Below, in pieces: positions 36,969 to 50,410 of a stretch of 64,000 bases of DNA. A program made the translations under genes and the position numbers. Under the pieces are notes generated by a model that worked only from the letters and a program-made list of their open reading frames with translations, was not told the origin of the DNA and did not search any database. Source of the stretch: Fennellomyces sp. T-0311 (taxonomy: Eukaryota; Mucoromycota; Mucoromycetes; Mucorales; Lichtheimiaceae); contig JALLLT010000072.1 of assembly GCA_025266875.1 (NCBI GenBank), positions 1-64,000 on the forward strand, read 5' to 3'. How positions within the stretch are numbered: the first letter of the stretch is position 1; every line of letters starts with the position of its first letter.

Positions 36969-37971
36969 TGAAGCGAGTAATGTGGTATTTTTAGTGCCAT
37001 GGACAAAAGGGAATGAAAAAGAGAAAGAGGAGGCCACTTCTCAATTTCGTGACTTAGGAACATAATAGTCCAGCTGATTTTAAAGAAGTGATGTACCAAG
37101 GAAACAACATCCTTTTATCGTATCCTGCTCTCACCTTCTTGCTTCCGGCGCGCTGGGCGTTATCTTATTTTCCGGGTAACTCGCTTTGCCTCAGTACCTT
37201 ATTTTCGACCATGATCTGTAGCAAAATGTTGCTCTGTTGTCCAGGTAAACAGCTCCCTCCTTCTTATTCTCACTGGACCGGTTACTGGCACCCAAGATTT
37301 CGGTCATGCGATGTTTGTCGACTTCTGGATTCGGTCCGGTTATAAACGGATGAATGCTAAAGAGAAAATGGAATCAACGGGTCTAATTTCACATGTCTGG
37401 TTAATAAAATATAGCTTGGAAGCCATGGTGACTCACAGTATCGATAGAGAAACTGCTGCACGGTGTTACACTAGAATAAATTTTCAGAAAGAATTGGTCC
37501 ATAAGCACAGTGAAGCAGTTCAAAACAGAATGTTGTATCCAGGAGCATATGTTCTTGGATAAACGCTCTCTTATTTTCTTTCCGAAACGCATGCACTTTT
37601 CGTAAGCCCGATCTGCATATTGGTGTTACCGAAAACTGATATTTTTGACATGAAAGCTATAAATATGCTTGGCGGGAAAAAAAAGAACTACGTCTTATCA
37701 ACACCACTTTATGGGGATATCTCCATTGACTGCTCCTGTTGAAAAGCATTTGAAGGTTTAATCAAATGGCTCGTAGTACCCACTTCTTTCACGGGAAGTC
37801 CTGAATATTAGTCATTTCCTGATTAGCAATCAATGAAGAGATTGTATGACAGATAGTATAGTGAGAAATGCAGAGATTGATGATGGCTATATTGAGATTG
37901 ATATGAAAAAGGTACATGCTAAAGAAAGTACATATGATTGCTTGTGTATGTGTGACAAAATGACTTGTGTG
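36969..37971. other. Intergenic region with no recognised gene
   Basis: CLASP 5' flank followed by a transition into the right accessory region. A plus-strand frame at 37311-37562 has no recognisable domain. Confidence 0.35.
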
Positions 37972-39786
37972 CTATGCTATCGTTAATGAACCTCCGCGTT
38001 CTCGTAGAATACGTTGAGCGATGGGCTTTTCATCGGGAGGTATAGGCGGTTCATTACGATTCGAGTCCTTCCGAACATTTAACCGTTGAAGAGATGGGAT
38101 CCTTTGGATTAACGGTAATATGATTTTGCGTTCCACGTCAATCTCCAAATATATAAGGCCACATGCTCCGATTGTTGCAAACTGCAATATCCCCTCGGCT
38201 GTATGACGTCGTTGTCCGAGTACTTGCAAATAGTGTATCTGAGGACAATGTTCTGCTATTGCAGTTAGTACCTCATCGTCAACATAGATGAAACACTTGT
38301 CGTTTCCTCGTCGTAAACCCGTCGTGTCAATAATTTTGATAACTTCCAATAGTGGACATCGGGAAAAGAGTTTGGCCAGCACTTTGGTGACGGAGGGCTC
38401 ATTGGAACTCAAGCCTGCAGAATACTCGGTCGATAGACGAATTTCGCGCAGTTGAAGCGTACTTTGTTGTGCCAATTTGTATAATGTGCTGGGGTTAATA
38501 TGGTTACTCGCGTAATGCAGATGGAGTAGTTTGATGGATGATGACACCTTGTTGAATACCGAAACAATATCGTTTTGTGCACATTTAATCCTTCCACCGG
38601 TGAGCACCAGACGTCGAATGCCAACCTCAGACTGATTTTCCAGATACTCGCTAGTATCGATCTTGCTGACAACAGTAGCTGGCATGATTGCTTTGTCGCT
38701 GACAATCAGATTCAAAAGACGAGGACAATACTTGATGGCTTGGCGAATACAATGGCCTTGATGGATCGAACCTCCAGAGTCCAGAAATAAATGGACCAGA
38801 TTGGGGCATCGTCGAAGTATACCGCTCAATCGACCCGTTTGAGAGCTACTGTGGTATGGTCGGTCTTGGTATTCGAAGCATAACTTTAAATACGTCAGTG
38901 ATGAGAATGAGACACGCGGTACCACGACCTGGGTCCAAGTGGGCCGCTTGACGCCGAAATTCAACGGAGACACGGTCGTTCGCGAAAACGATACATGGCT
39001 GAAATTCGAACACGCTTCCAGAATTGGATTGATTACTTTGTCATGGAAGATGCGGCAATCGACGAATTCCACTCGTGTTGCTGGTGGGCTTGTTGATCGT
39101 AATACACGAACCAACAGGTCAAGATCTTTTTCCGATATGTATAGTTTTCGGAAGTCTGTTTGTTGTTGTTACAACCTGTTTGTTTTGTTATACAAAAAAA
39201 GTATCAACTTACATAATTTTTGTGTATGTTGTTTATCCAAATGGGTCAGAAACACGAGCATATCGCGCATCAGACCAGGATCCATCGGACCGACCAATCG
39301 GAACTCCTGAACCTGCCGACGAAGTGGGGTCTTCTTGCTCACTTGCGGTAGTTCAACGGAAAGCTGTCGCCAAAATTCGGGCCAGTCCAGTATAAAATTG
39401 CACCACCCTTGACAGACGCCTGTACAGCGCAAAAGGTCTCGAAATTCCAGCATTCCAAATATAATACATAAAATGTCATAGGGGAGCAGCTGACGGAATC
39501 CCGGAGTGTGCTGAGTGAGGCTTGCCATTATATCATGGGCCTCCTTCTCCAGCTCAGCATACCGAGGATCGTCGGATGTGACAGCTCGTAGGCCTTGCTC
39601 ATATATACTTAGTGCAGTATAGAGGTTGTTTTGCCGTTTGTAGATCTGCCCTGAATCAAGGTAACCTTTGGCACACGTAGGTGATTGGCGAACTAATTTT
39701 TGAGCCATCATCAGTTCTGATTTGTACGATGGCTTTTTGTCGACATGGGGTAAAAGGGTGGAAATGATGGTATGCTTAAGAGTCAT
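37972..39786 (-). CDS. TPR-F-box-LRR protein (Dia2/Pof3-like domain order)
   Basis: Probable SCF ubiquitin-ligase receptor. Two exons, 39786-39213 and 39155-37972, encode 585 aa. The N-terminus holds TPR-like helices (about residues 24-80: AKGYLDSGQIYKRQNNLYTALSIYEQGL). An F-box follows (about 97-140: QLLPYDILCIIFGMLEFRDLLRCTGVCQGW), then leucine-rich repeats to the end (SFSSLTYLKL, LVHLFLDSGGS, LREIRLSTEY, LLEVIKII). The same domain order occurs in budding-yeast Dia2 and fission-yeast Pof3, which act in replisome disassembly and telomere maintenance, but I cannot say whether this is the orthologue or a derived paralogue. It is the only intact member in a window that has four decayed relatives. 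Confidence 0.87.
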
Positions 39787-41300
39787 GGATATGCAGGAGA
39801 AGACAGAGGGAATTGCAATTATTTTTTGAAAGGAAAAAAGTTAAATATAAAACAAGGCCCCAAAAGCTTCTTTTTCGGTGTATCAGGTTCCCGTGGTACA
39901 GGAGAATATTTGTTCGTCATCCGTATGCGAACTCTTGATGTTTAATTCGGTGACACTATCAAATGGCAGTACATTTTGTATCCTATCTTTTTTTTCCTGT
40001 AGTGCTTACGGAAAGGCAGTTACCGGAGATGAAACCACTGTAACATGTAAACAGGTTTTGTGAATAGTTGCGACGCGACATCGTGACTGTAGGAGAATAG
40101 GAGTTTCGTATAAACGTACGTATTTTTTTCATAGAGATGCAGCGGACCGGGAGAGATGATCACAGCTCCTCCGAATCGTATTTGAAAAAATCGAGACCAT
40201 CGAGTTCGTATCACATGTTTAAAATATCGTGCACTGCTTTTGTCGCTATTTAAATTGATTCCGCTCATCATGGCAAGTGGTTAATTTGCGCCCTACACAT
40301 CTATATATAATTTGCCACGTTTTCCAATGGCATATATTATTGAGCTTAGCAATGGCGGTCTCAAAAAGTAACTATGATAATTCGTATCATGATTGTTTTT
40401 AATTACCAATGTACTTTTTTACGGTTCGTCGTAGTTACGGATTGTATCCCAGACGTTTATGCAGCTCGTGTTATGGCTGTTTTCGATTTGACAGGTTCCG
40501 CTCATGACAATTTATAAATATAAAATTTGCTCAGGTACAATTGAAATATTTGCAGTATCAAAAGGGGACGGACAGATCCTTTGAGACTCTTGATATATTT
40601 TAGAGTATAAGACAAAAAAGAAAAAGATAAAAAAAGATGGGTTACAACGAACGAGGTACCCAATGAAGGTACTTATATCTTGGTATGAATGAGAGCACGG
40701 TTATGTCAGATTGGGATATACCGATTGAGGAAAGGAATATAGGTGCCCCATCGTACTAATGAGTATTGCCTCGCCATCTCGGTTGCAGCAAACTCCTTTA
40801 CATTCGTTGTTGGACTGCTTTATACGGAGGCCTATTCTCAACTACGATCGAAACTTATTTATAGCTGTAATTTACGCATATTTACTTACTATTAAAGAAA
40901 GAATGCTAAACTTGATATACTTCGGTTTACTGCTGTTGAAAGGAAGCACGAAAATATACATTCACTCTTTAGGATCGCTTGTTTTGTAATTGCTACCAAA
41001 AATTCTCAAAGGAAGCAAATTGATCTAGATCAGGACCTAAATGCATATGAAACTCACCTGCTTTTGTATACCTTATACTTTATACAATCTCGTTAGCAGC
41101 GATATATATCCGCGCGGTGTTTCATAAAGCAATTAAGGCGCATCCATCGGTTAATGCGTTGACACACTAAGTGTTTCATAACATATCTTCAGAGTACTAC
41201 AGATTATGTACTTGTACATTAATTTGACATTAAATCACACATTTTATCAACTTACAAAATATTGCGCAATTAATGACTATTTTGCAAATATATACATGTC
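39787..41300. other. Gene-poor stretch between TPR-F-box-LRR and seven-TM copy B
   Basis: Contains the promoter of the TPR-F-box-LRR gene on the left and the 3' flank of seven-TM copy B on the right. Frames at 39878-40063 and 40759-40989 have no recognisable features. Confidence 0.35.
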
Positions 41301-42842
41301 TCAATTTTTTTTAAAAGTGCAAAAATTGGCTGCTCTTCCTTTTAGACTGGTGACTTTTACGCTTGGTCTTCCTTGTTCTTGTACATCAAGTTGATCAAAT
41401 GAATCTACATTTCCAATTGCATGTAGCACGGCATCATCTCGACTATAATCGAAAAATACGGTTGTCACTGGTTCCATGGTTGAAAATCCCTGATCTGGAT
41501 GTGTAGAGCTTGCTGTTTGTGTTGACAGATATTCGGGCATGGGTTTTAATTTTAATGCTGCATTTTCCTTGTTGGCACGATTACTGTTATAAAAGTAAAT
41601 AATTATTCGTACTGATATATCAAAGTATCAAAGGAAAGCAATACTTCTCGAAGAATACTAACCTAAATATTACCAATATCTCAGCACATAGAATAGTGAT
41701 TGGAGCCATAAGAATGTATGGAATAGAAATGATAGTTACTGCCATTGAGTTGGACATAAGCTGATCACGGACCGTACTGTACAATAGGACACATATAGAT
41801 AGTACCCAAAGACAGATAACGAGACTAGTTGCCATCACTTGTATTTTAAGGATGCCAGATTGAATGGATGCATATTCTGGAGTACGCCGAGACCTCTGGT
41901 GATGTTTCTTCAAGATATTTACCAAACGCACTGCAGCATAAAGAATACCGCTTCCAATCGAAAAAGCACCAAGAAACCAAAACCCGTGTGCTAACCGAAC
42001 CAAAAACTCTGCCTTGTCAAGATGTTTTTCTGCTATTACCCCAGCAGCAATTGTCATTGGCACACAGAGTACAAAAGGAAGAAAGATTCCGATAATGCCA
42101 ATCATATCAACAATCACTGGCGGTGGAAGCCAACCCGAAATAGAGTGAGTCTACAGAATCAAAACTTCTTTTTAGCTCCAAAGTTAGCATGCTTAGGTAC
42201 GGCGAAAACGGACTTCCGATATAGTTTGTGAAATACCAATAAGGTATAATGTGATAGCTGTTAGACCGAAAGGCCAGGGTAGATCAAAACTACCTATACA
42301 ATATACATAGCAAATGATTAGATACTCAATCCTGATGTGGCAGAGAAATCACTGGGAAATTTACATATTCGACCAATCCAATTTTCAGGAAAAGAGTCCA
42401 GAAGAAAAACCATAATATTAGCAAAACGACCTGTATATGAAACACATTTTTTTATTATAAACTACTGCACTAATGCTTTGTGGCTGACTTACCAATACTA
42501 AATATCAGAAAAGATACGAGCATGGAATCGATAGGTTTTGGTCGTAAAAATCCAGATCCAGGTATACTGGGATTCCATAAAGTATGCCCTTTTATCACTA
42601 ATCTGTAAAATATTAGTGGGACTCCTATTTTATAGCATCAGTGACTTTCCTGGCGAACGTCATTTAGCATACCAAAACCTACCAATTACAATTGCTAATC
42701 CAGTGAACACAATGGACACAATGTTGATGTACCATAATGCCGTAGTTTCTTCGCATCCTGATATCGTCATTCGCCAATCGCAATGACACAGCCCTTCATT
42801 ATTACAATGGCGACCCAAAACTCTATGGCTGAGATCTTCCAT
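41301..42842 (-). CDS. Seven-TM receptor-like membrane protein, unrecognised family, copy B
   Basis: Paralogue of the gene at 20228-21788 with the same exon plan: exon 1 is 42842-42683, exon 2 is 42624-42493, a short exon encoding GRFANIMVFLLDSFPENWIGRI follows, then one encoding SFDLPWPFGLTAITLYLIGISQ, then the long exon of about 42145-41661 and a tail exon ending at 41301. The N-terminus again has a CNNEGLCHCDW..GC cysteine pattern. Hydrophobic segments match copy A one for one, the TM5-TM6 loop has SRRTPEYASI, and the tail repeats EYLSTQTASST and has FFDYSRDDA. The tail is shorter than in copy A. Selection on the protein is suggested by conservation concentrated in the TM segments and two tail motifs while introns have diverged. 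The function is unknown. Confidence 0.7.
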
Positions 42843-45800
42843 TCTTATTCCAAAAGATAACCCCCGGTATTAAGTAGCTCCCACGAAAAGGAGATAGACG
42901 TACGCCAATTCAATCATACGTGTAGTACAAAAAGCTGTCGTTTTGTAACGTATCACTGTATCTAGGACAAACGCGATTGGCGCGCCAAAGTAAAATGTAG
43001 CATTGTCAGCATGCATAGGTTGTTACGCGTAGTAACTGCTATCTTACCAAGACAGACCACTGTTCATGAACGCTCAAAGGATCCATTTTTTCATTTAAGT
43101 CACATGAATGTGCTTCACTTCAAATATAGCAAGTGGGACACGTATCACAATCCAAACACTTTTGTGACTCCAGAAATGAAAACACTCTCAGGCTGGCTGC
43201 ATTTCTTTTGAAGTCGTATTTCCTATGTACACCTAATCTGTTGATCCTTTTCGGTAAGTTTCAATGGAACCATTTTATATAACCTACTGGAAGCTTTGCC
43301 GACCATAATTCAAATTTGACCGAGGTACTATACGTACCTACATACGTGATATACTTCACAGAACGCTGAGTGCTCACAATGGCTACTACATTATGTGATT
43401 TAAGTACTGACGTCAAATCACAGGGTAAAATAAATAAACGAGATCCGTCCAATCACTGGATAAGCGTAAAAAAGGTACGCAAGTGATAGCTACAGCCACT
43501 TTTGTCGAGACATCGAGCGGCATGCTTTACCTGATGTGTATGTAGAAGCGAATTACAGAGGAACCAATGGCACACCCAGCGATTTTGGTAGATGGTCGAA
43601 CCAGAGACTGAGTAAAATGTTCTATTCCTTAGAAGCGAGCTATACATTATAGATGCGTCTGTACTCATCCAGTGATTGGGCTTACATGATTAAATGTATT
43701 TTATACAAAAGAAAAGCATGTAGCAATGGTGTTTATATCTTTGTTATAACAGTAAATGGATGAAGGTGTCTTGAAAAAATATGAAAGTATCAGATATAAT
43801 CATGTTTTTGGCTCATCAAGCCATTCAAGCGCTTTATTTTATTACAAAAAGTAGTAGAAACAGGGGCTTAAATTACGTAGAAAATCTAAGCAGATTATTT
43901 TTAGGCATGGTCGGTGAGATCAAAACCGTAAAATGAAAGTTGGTAACTTTTCCAAGCTGATCATAGCGATACAAAAGCGTATCAGGCCGATAAATGCATT
44001 TTAAGTAGATTGGCCTTAAAGGATCATATAAAGTTGCCTAAAAGTAAAAAGCATGAATTTTTACGTTCGTCGTGTTGAGTAAGCAGCGGAATTCATTAGA
44101 TATCCTTGAACATTTTTACTGACTTGGTCAGCGATTGGTTGAGCTCCGCGGTATATAGGTATGTTTTGAGGAGAAATTGTAGGTATATCTAGTGACGGTA
44201 ACGACTTGAAGTATTAGAAGAAGAGAAAAAAGTCTACTCGGAAGAAGTACACCTTTTGCCATAATAGTATTTGTGCTGCATTGGTGTATGTAAATGTTTA
44301 TTCTGACCATTTCAGTAGGTGATCCAAAATACGCACTTTATGAAACCGTTGAGTTCGTGTCTCTAGCGCAATCTAGGGCCGAGTTACGACTGGGAACACA
44401 TAGCGCTGTGCTAAACAAATATCGGCCAAAATACATTTACAGTGGAAGAGTCCAGAGGTGAATAGCATACAAAATGAAATGCTAGAGCAGGAAGAACACA
44501 TAAAACGAAAAGATACGAAAGTGCGAAAAGTCGAGAAACCAAAAGTTAGTGCCTTGGGAAATCATCTTAAAAAGTTTTTTCGGCTGAATAGAAACTGATC
44601 CAGCGAATAAATTTCAATTATGTATTAGCATATTTGTAGAGAATTTAACTGTAAATTCAATGGTGTTAACAGCTAGTCGGATTAGCGAGGGAGGAAGGAG
44701 TTCTTTAGAGAAGTTTAATTTTTGTCTTTTGCTAAGATAAGGAAAAATTGTCTTTTGTAATAGGTAGTCCCAGTAAGGAGCAATACGGGACAGCTTATTT
44801 TGCATTGATAGCGTAATTTAGGACTGAGATTTGGTAAAAAAAAAAAAAAAAAGGCAGGCGTTGGATATAATTGGCCAAAAAGTAGGGTCTGGAAACAGCA
44901 AATTTGAAGATTATTGGAAATGGAAAGCATTATGTAAAAAGTACCTCGGGAGTGGACACCGGGAGGCAAGCTACTATAAAATCGAAAATTATAGGAGGGG
45001 TAGCGCGATATTTATTGACTTTGGTCCGATATAATGCACTGATGCGTTTGTAGAAAACTTCGACACAGATTCGATAATGTTATCAGAAGATGGTACAAAC
45101 GGTGCTAGAAAAGTCTACATAGAAGTCATACCTTTTTATGCCTCTTTGCATTTAAACGACATATAATAAGAATAGTATCAAGTGAAGGCTCTTTTAGCCT
45201 AGCTATGTGGTATGAACTCCATACTACGAGGGATCTGAATGGGACCCTTATTGGTGTACGCTTTTGGGATGACATTTGTCAGTGGATGACCTTCCTTCCT
45301 CTTGATGAATCTTCTGATCAAGAGGTTCGTTGACTTTAATTGTATTCAAGAGAGTCCGATTCGAGTGTCATGAATTAGGATCGCTGTAAATATATCCATA
45401 GATGCGAATTGTTGATCCGTATCTAGACGCACTATGTAAATTTATGACGACCGCTCTGTTACACAAAACTGCCCCTATTCTTCTGATACCTACTTCTCGA
45501 TTCAGCATGTTGCAGTGGTGTTTTTCACACGAGACTTGTGTATCACAGAACGTTGTTGCTTCTGTGAAGACGGGACAAGCGTTTAATTGAAACTATTTGT
45601 CGCATGTGCAACGCATCGCTAAAAGCTACATCCTTTGAAGGTTAAATTAATGCAACATTGCTCTTTTCTGTCACTCAACAACTTATCCTTTCTAAACAAC
45701 AATATTTAAATAATTATAACAAGAGACATAGGTATTTTTTAAGCTCCTTACCTAAGGTAAGGCATGTGCAACAGTTACATGAATTGACACATGAGGTACC

Positions 45801-47680
45801 TATCACCAGGATCAACCAGCAGGTGATGAAAATAGAGTTTTGGATATTTTTAAAGCCACGTTGAAGTAGTGGACTCAAAGCGAGAAACGTTGGGTTCGTT
45901 GATTGTTTGAGCCGTACGGTCTGCCCCTTCACGTCTGGAATAACTGTTTCTTTTGTGAGCTGTAGAGCCAAAGAACCTGTCGACTGTTGTATAATGTTGT
46001 ACAAACAACTTATTTAGTATTTACTTCGCCACAAGCAATTCTCAAACATAGCGAATGAACAGGAAGGGTATTAATCAGCAAAGTCATACGTTGGTTGAGT
46101 CCATATGAAGTGACGTGAATTAACATTTAGGAATGAACAAGCTCGTGGTGATCTTTGGGTCCATGCAAAGGCTACGGGCGGACTACTATATGAAATAACT
46201 AGCTGCTAGTTATTGTATCTTTCTACTGTTGGCGTGATAGCAACTGAGTTTGGAAGTTCCTTTGTTTATCGTATGTAACTTGTCTCTCTTATTTTATATG
46301 GCAGAATTACGCTCTCATAGAAATAATAAAACTATTTGCCATCGCAGGTATCTGAGCCGTTTTTTATTGTAAATATAAGCCAGTAAAGTTGATAATAGAA
46401 GCATTGATAACGAGTATGCTTATCATATAATGTTAAATCGATAATCTTTGCTTATTCATATGAGCCCAGCTCAGCGACGTCGTCGTCTTGAATTTTTGTA
46501 CGATGCCTATGTTAAAAAACCCCATTGAGAAAGAGCAGTTGATTAGGTGTGTTTGACAGAATGTCTCTTGACAATATCGCGTACAGATACTCATTTTTTG
46601 GACATATTGCATGAGCAGCTGTCAGATATAATCCAACAGCTGATGGTTCCAAAGAAGAGAAACACTTTTGCTTTTTTTGGTAGTGAACTATCTGCATCCT
46701 CCGAGTGTCGGCCGAACCAAGGTACAAACGGAATTAAGAGTTAACTGTATAGATACTAGTACTTGAAAGAGAAGTGGAGCCTAGTTGGGTTGACATTCGT
46801 GCTATTTCATTTCTGTGAGAATACACTCCTCAACGCCTACTTGATTGCAAGCTTAACAAAGGAATGCACCAAGCGTGTAAATTTCCTCGTCATAAAGCAT
46901 ACTCATTACCATAATAATTGATATATACAAATCTTACACGGACATTAAGCAATGAATATTTTGTAGAGTAATCTAAATTTCAAGGACCTGCACCTCTTCC
47001 CCACGGGTCATAATCGAAATTGCCGTGGTGGCACGACTGATCGGGGCTCTGGACCTCCGACCATTATTATGCACGCCGGCGATCCATAAAATTAAGGCAA
47101 AAGTGCCGGTTGCTTTGAAGTATAGCAGTATTGTACTGCTATTATTACGCTTTTTTCCGCGGATGTACAATATATCAGTGCAGCGAAATTTAAACACCAC
47201 TGCATTGTTCGTGTACCAATTCCGAGCAGTGGAAGCGACTTCGTTTGGTACATGATGAGCCACCTACGAATCACGCCAACAGCATGAGCTATATCCCAAA
47301 GATAGCAATAGCAAAGTCGAACAATTTTTTGGCACGAAAGCGTCACTTTTACTAACAGCACTCAGCTCTTTGGTGGTATTGTGGCAATTACCGTGGCCTA
47401 CCAAGCCTGCGAGAAGCGACCCAGTCAAAAACACGCGATGTTGCCTAGACACCGATCCAATATTGTATTTCTAATGAAATATTACCTCATCACCATATCA
47501 TCCCACGCGGTTGCTGCAATACTAGTGATCGGTACACAGGTAGCCCTAATGGAATATGGTAAGAGACCACAATTGTAATAACGTCACTTCTTCCAAAAAT
47601 GTTTCAGACTGCCCCATTTATAGTGGCCGGCTGCATGAAAAAGGGATGCTTTTTGCGCCCTTTCCCAACAACTCACCCCA
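42843..47680. other. Long gene-poor, AT-rich stretch
   Basis: About 4.8 kb in which I recognise no gene, RNA gene or transposase. Open frames are all shorter than 100 codons (the longest, such as 46004-45714 and 47263-46973, on the minus strand) and lack domains. A run of about 18 A at 44835-44852 has no detectable target duplication. The region may hold decayed repeats too old to see by eye. Confidence 0.4.
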
Positions 47681-49381
47681 ATGAACAGATTCCCAGCCTC
47701 ATTGCCACCAGACATTGTTTTCGACATTCTCTCCTACATTGACCAGAGGGACTGCGTTGAATGTCTGCGCGTGTGCCGCACTTGGTATTCCGAGATCCCA
47801 CTTTACGCCACCGATCTTTGGAAGCGGATCGCGATCTCGCCCGAGTCATGGAAACGAACCAACACTTGCCTGATACGCTGCCTTGGACCTCATGTTACCG
47901 GAGTATCTATTCGCAGTATGAATATAGGCAGCGTACTGAGCAAGCTCAAGGAGAACAATTGTGACATTACGCAGCTTGGTATGTACCTTCTTTTACGTGC
48001 TTAAAAGCATGCGCTGACTATTTCCGATTCAGAAATTGTAAATCGCATTGCACCCTTGAGCCAGCGCATTCAAGACGGCAGCAAGTTCCTTTCCACTATC
48101 CATCCTTTCAACGACGTTCTGAGAAGACTGTGCATCACGGACCACTTTACGGATTTATCTGTGCCGGAGGTGCTACGCCGATTTCCGAGCCTTACTCATC
48201 TGACCCTATTGTTTAACCATCGGTTACATGGTCATCTCTCTGGGCCTATGAAAGTCAATCCCGGCCCTGGGAACAGTTCTCACAACCTTGTGTACCTTCA
48301 CCTGGACGCCGTACTTCATTTCGATGACCGGATCATTCCGCCTCTAAGCCATTGCGCCAAGCTCAAGGTCCTAATTTTGTCAAACGATGGCATCGATACT
48401 GTCCGTACCCCCACCAACCTCAATACCATTTTCCAGCTGTGTCCTCGTTTGAGTCACCTGGCATGGAATGATTACCACCTCCCAGATATTGATGTGGATC
48501 CCTTAGTGAAGGGTGAATGGAATACAGTCTTAGCAAGGACGCCCAAAAGTAGCGACGGCCAGGATGGTGCGATTCGGGAGCTCTTATTCCGTGGTGATAT
48601 CAGTGGTGTCGCTACCATGAGCTCCATACTCGCAAAGTCGTCAAACGAGCTCGAGCGCCTAGAGCTTGCCTTCAAGGCCATATCTGAGACTCCTGAAGGG
48701 AACATTCTGTCGCATCTAAACTTCCCCCGATTGAAAACATTGGTTCTCGAAAGTCTGAAGATGGAGGCGAGGGAATGGATCACCTTTCTCTCAGGCTGCA
48801 AGGATATGGAGAGTCTTGCCCTGACAATGTCTAAGGAAGACATACATATGGACACCATGTGTGAAATCATTGGCTCGTTGCAGCAGCTTCGATCCGTGAA
48901 ACTTGACCGAATAGCCGAGCCAAGAAGCATCCACCGAGAAGACATATGGAACAACATTACGGTCCTTTCAAGAAGCCGACTTCAAAATCTAGAGCTCAAC
49001 GGCCTATCACTTATGGACAGTGGATTATTGGACTTGTGCGATATACCAACCTTAAAAGAACTGTCCCTGTCGATAATGCCGGATATCAGTCACATTAGCC
49101 ACGAAGGACTACTTACATTTGCTGGCAAATTGAAAGCCAGGAGAAGCCGACTGGCGACCCTAAAACTTTCGTTTTTTGTAAATCTGGATGATACTGTTCT
49201 CGAGCGATTCGCACAACTCGAGAACTTATCCCTACTCGTCGTTATATGCAGCTTCCAAATCACCAACGCAGGAGTGAAGACGTTTGTTACTAGCCCTTGC
49301 AATACTGGCATGAAGAAAATGGATACCCGACACTGCTCTTCAATCTCTAGACCGGGGCTCTGGACTGCAGACATGTACTAA
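47681..49381 (+). CDS. F-box/leucine-rich-repeat protein (subfamily copy B)
   Basis: Paralogue of the gene at 7709-9361 with the same structure: exon 1 at 47681-47978 (298 nt, identical length), exon 2 at 48033-49381, 548 aa. The F-box is at about residues 8-50 (LPPDIVFDILSYIDQRDCVECLRVCRTWY). Leucine-rich repeats follow (LTHLTLLFNHRL, LVYLHLDAVLHF, LKVLILSNDG, LATLKLSFFVNLDD) and the protein ends GLWTADMY. It is expected to be an SCF adaptor with an unknown substrate. As at the left copy, a remnant of a TPR-F-box-LRR gene follows immediately downstream in the same direction. Confidence 0.87.
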
Positions 49382-49600
49382 CAACCTTCGTATTACTATT
49401 TATATATATTGTATCGCTTTGTGCAATTGGACTCATTGCACCACAGAAAACTTATGGGCGGTTTAATAAAGTACGTATCAAGATTGCCTTCATTTTACGA
49501 CGCAGGGTCCAAACGGGAAAAAATGGTCATGTGCTTATGAAACGCGTGTAACCAGCCACAAGATAATTTTTTGCGTTTGACCTTCTGCATATGCTTACAC

Positions 49601-49990
49601 ATATGCTTCCGTAGTTTCAAAAATCAAGTCTCGTTACACTGCAGCCGAGCTGAAATGCTCTGAAGAAATTGACTACAAGGATGCAACACAGCAGCATGAG
49701 CTACCGATTCCTTCGTAGGATGGGGTGACAAATTACATTTATCAGTTTAAAGGATTCCTCTCGATGGAAGAAATATACAAGCAACTAGTCAACTCAAGAG
49801 CCATGAGCGGACAAGGTCAGTATGTTTTACGCGCTAAGCTAGAAAAGGAATTACAGCTCCAGATGTTTGTTCCACACGATATCTGGTGCTCCATATATCA
49901 ACGCCTTGAGCTTCGTGACCTTCCGCGGTGTGCAGGTGTTTCCAAGACATGGTCATATATCCCAACCTGACATATTGTTTCTGAATTCTA
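49601..49990 (+). pseudogene. Fragment of a TPR-F-box-LRR gene
   Basis: The frame at 49725-49970 ends with an F-box-like stretch (MFVPHDIWCSIYQRLELRDLPRCAGVSKTW) that matches the F-box of the intact TPR-F-box-LRR gene. It is preceded by a segment with weak resemblance to the TPR part. Nothing of the leucine-rich part is recognisable after it. It is a 5' fragment of a dead copy. Confidence 0.55.
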
Positions 49991-50410
49991 TTGGCCTGAT
50001 ATACGAAGAAATATGACTTCCCCGGACGCTAAAGCATTTCTATCGGTAGAAGGAACTTGATGCTGAACAATAGGGGTGGAAGATCAAAAATTCAACTGCC
50101 CAATGTTTTATACTAGGTTTCAGACAGAGTGAACGGTATCTGTAAGCGTATGCTCGATTATGTGTATATTGAATTTCATTAGCAGAGTATTAATGATGCT
50201 ATTGATGTGCGCCATCAATTGGTCGGTCATGATGTATCTAGTAAATTGGCAGATAACGGTGCATGAGATTTCCGTAGTTTCGAACCAGCGTTATACTACT
50301 ACTGTGGATCCATCAATCTTAGAAGTGCTTCTCTGTCTTTCTACCTACGATGTCCAAATCCGAAAGCAATACTGAGCTCGATTATAGTACTGATACTGGT
50401 GTCCCATCTA

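Noticed and set aside
42972..42985. GGCGCGCC palindrome near 42975, also approximated near 25449
   Set aside because: Short palindromes of this size are expected by chance and there is no shared flanking sequence.
44835..44852. Second poly(A)-tailed retroposition footprint
   Set aside because: There is an A run but no detectable flanking duplication, so it may be a simple homopolymer.
46973..47263. Overlapping short frames on both strands near 47 kb
   Set aside because: No recognisable domain on either strand and no codon-use signal I can judge by eye.
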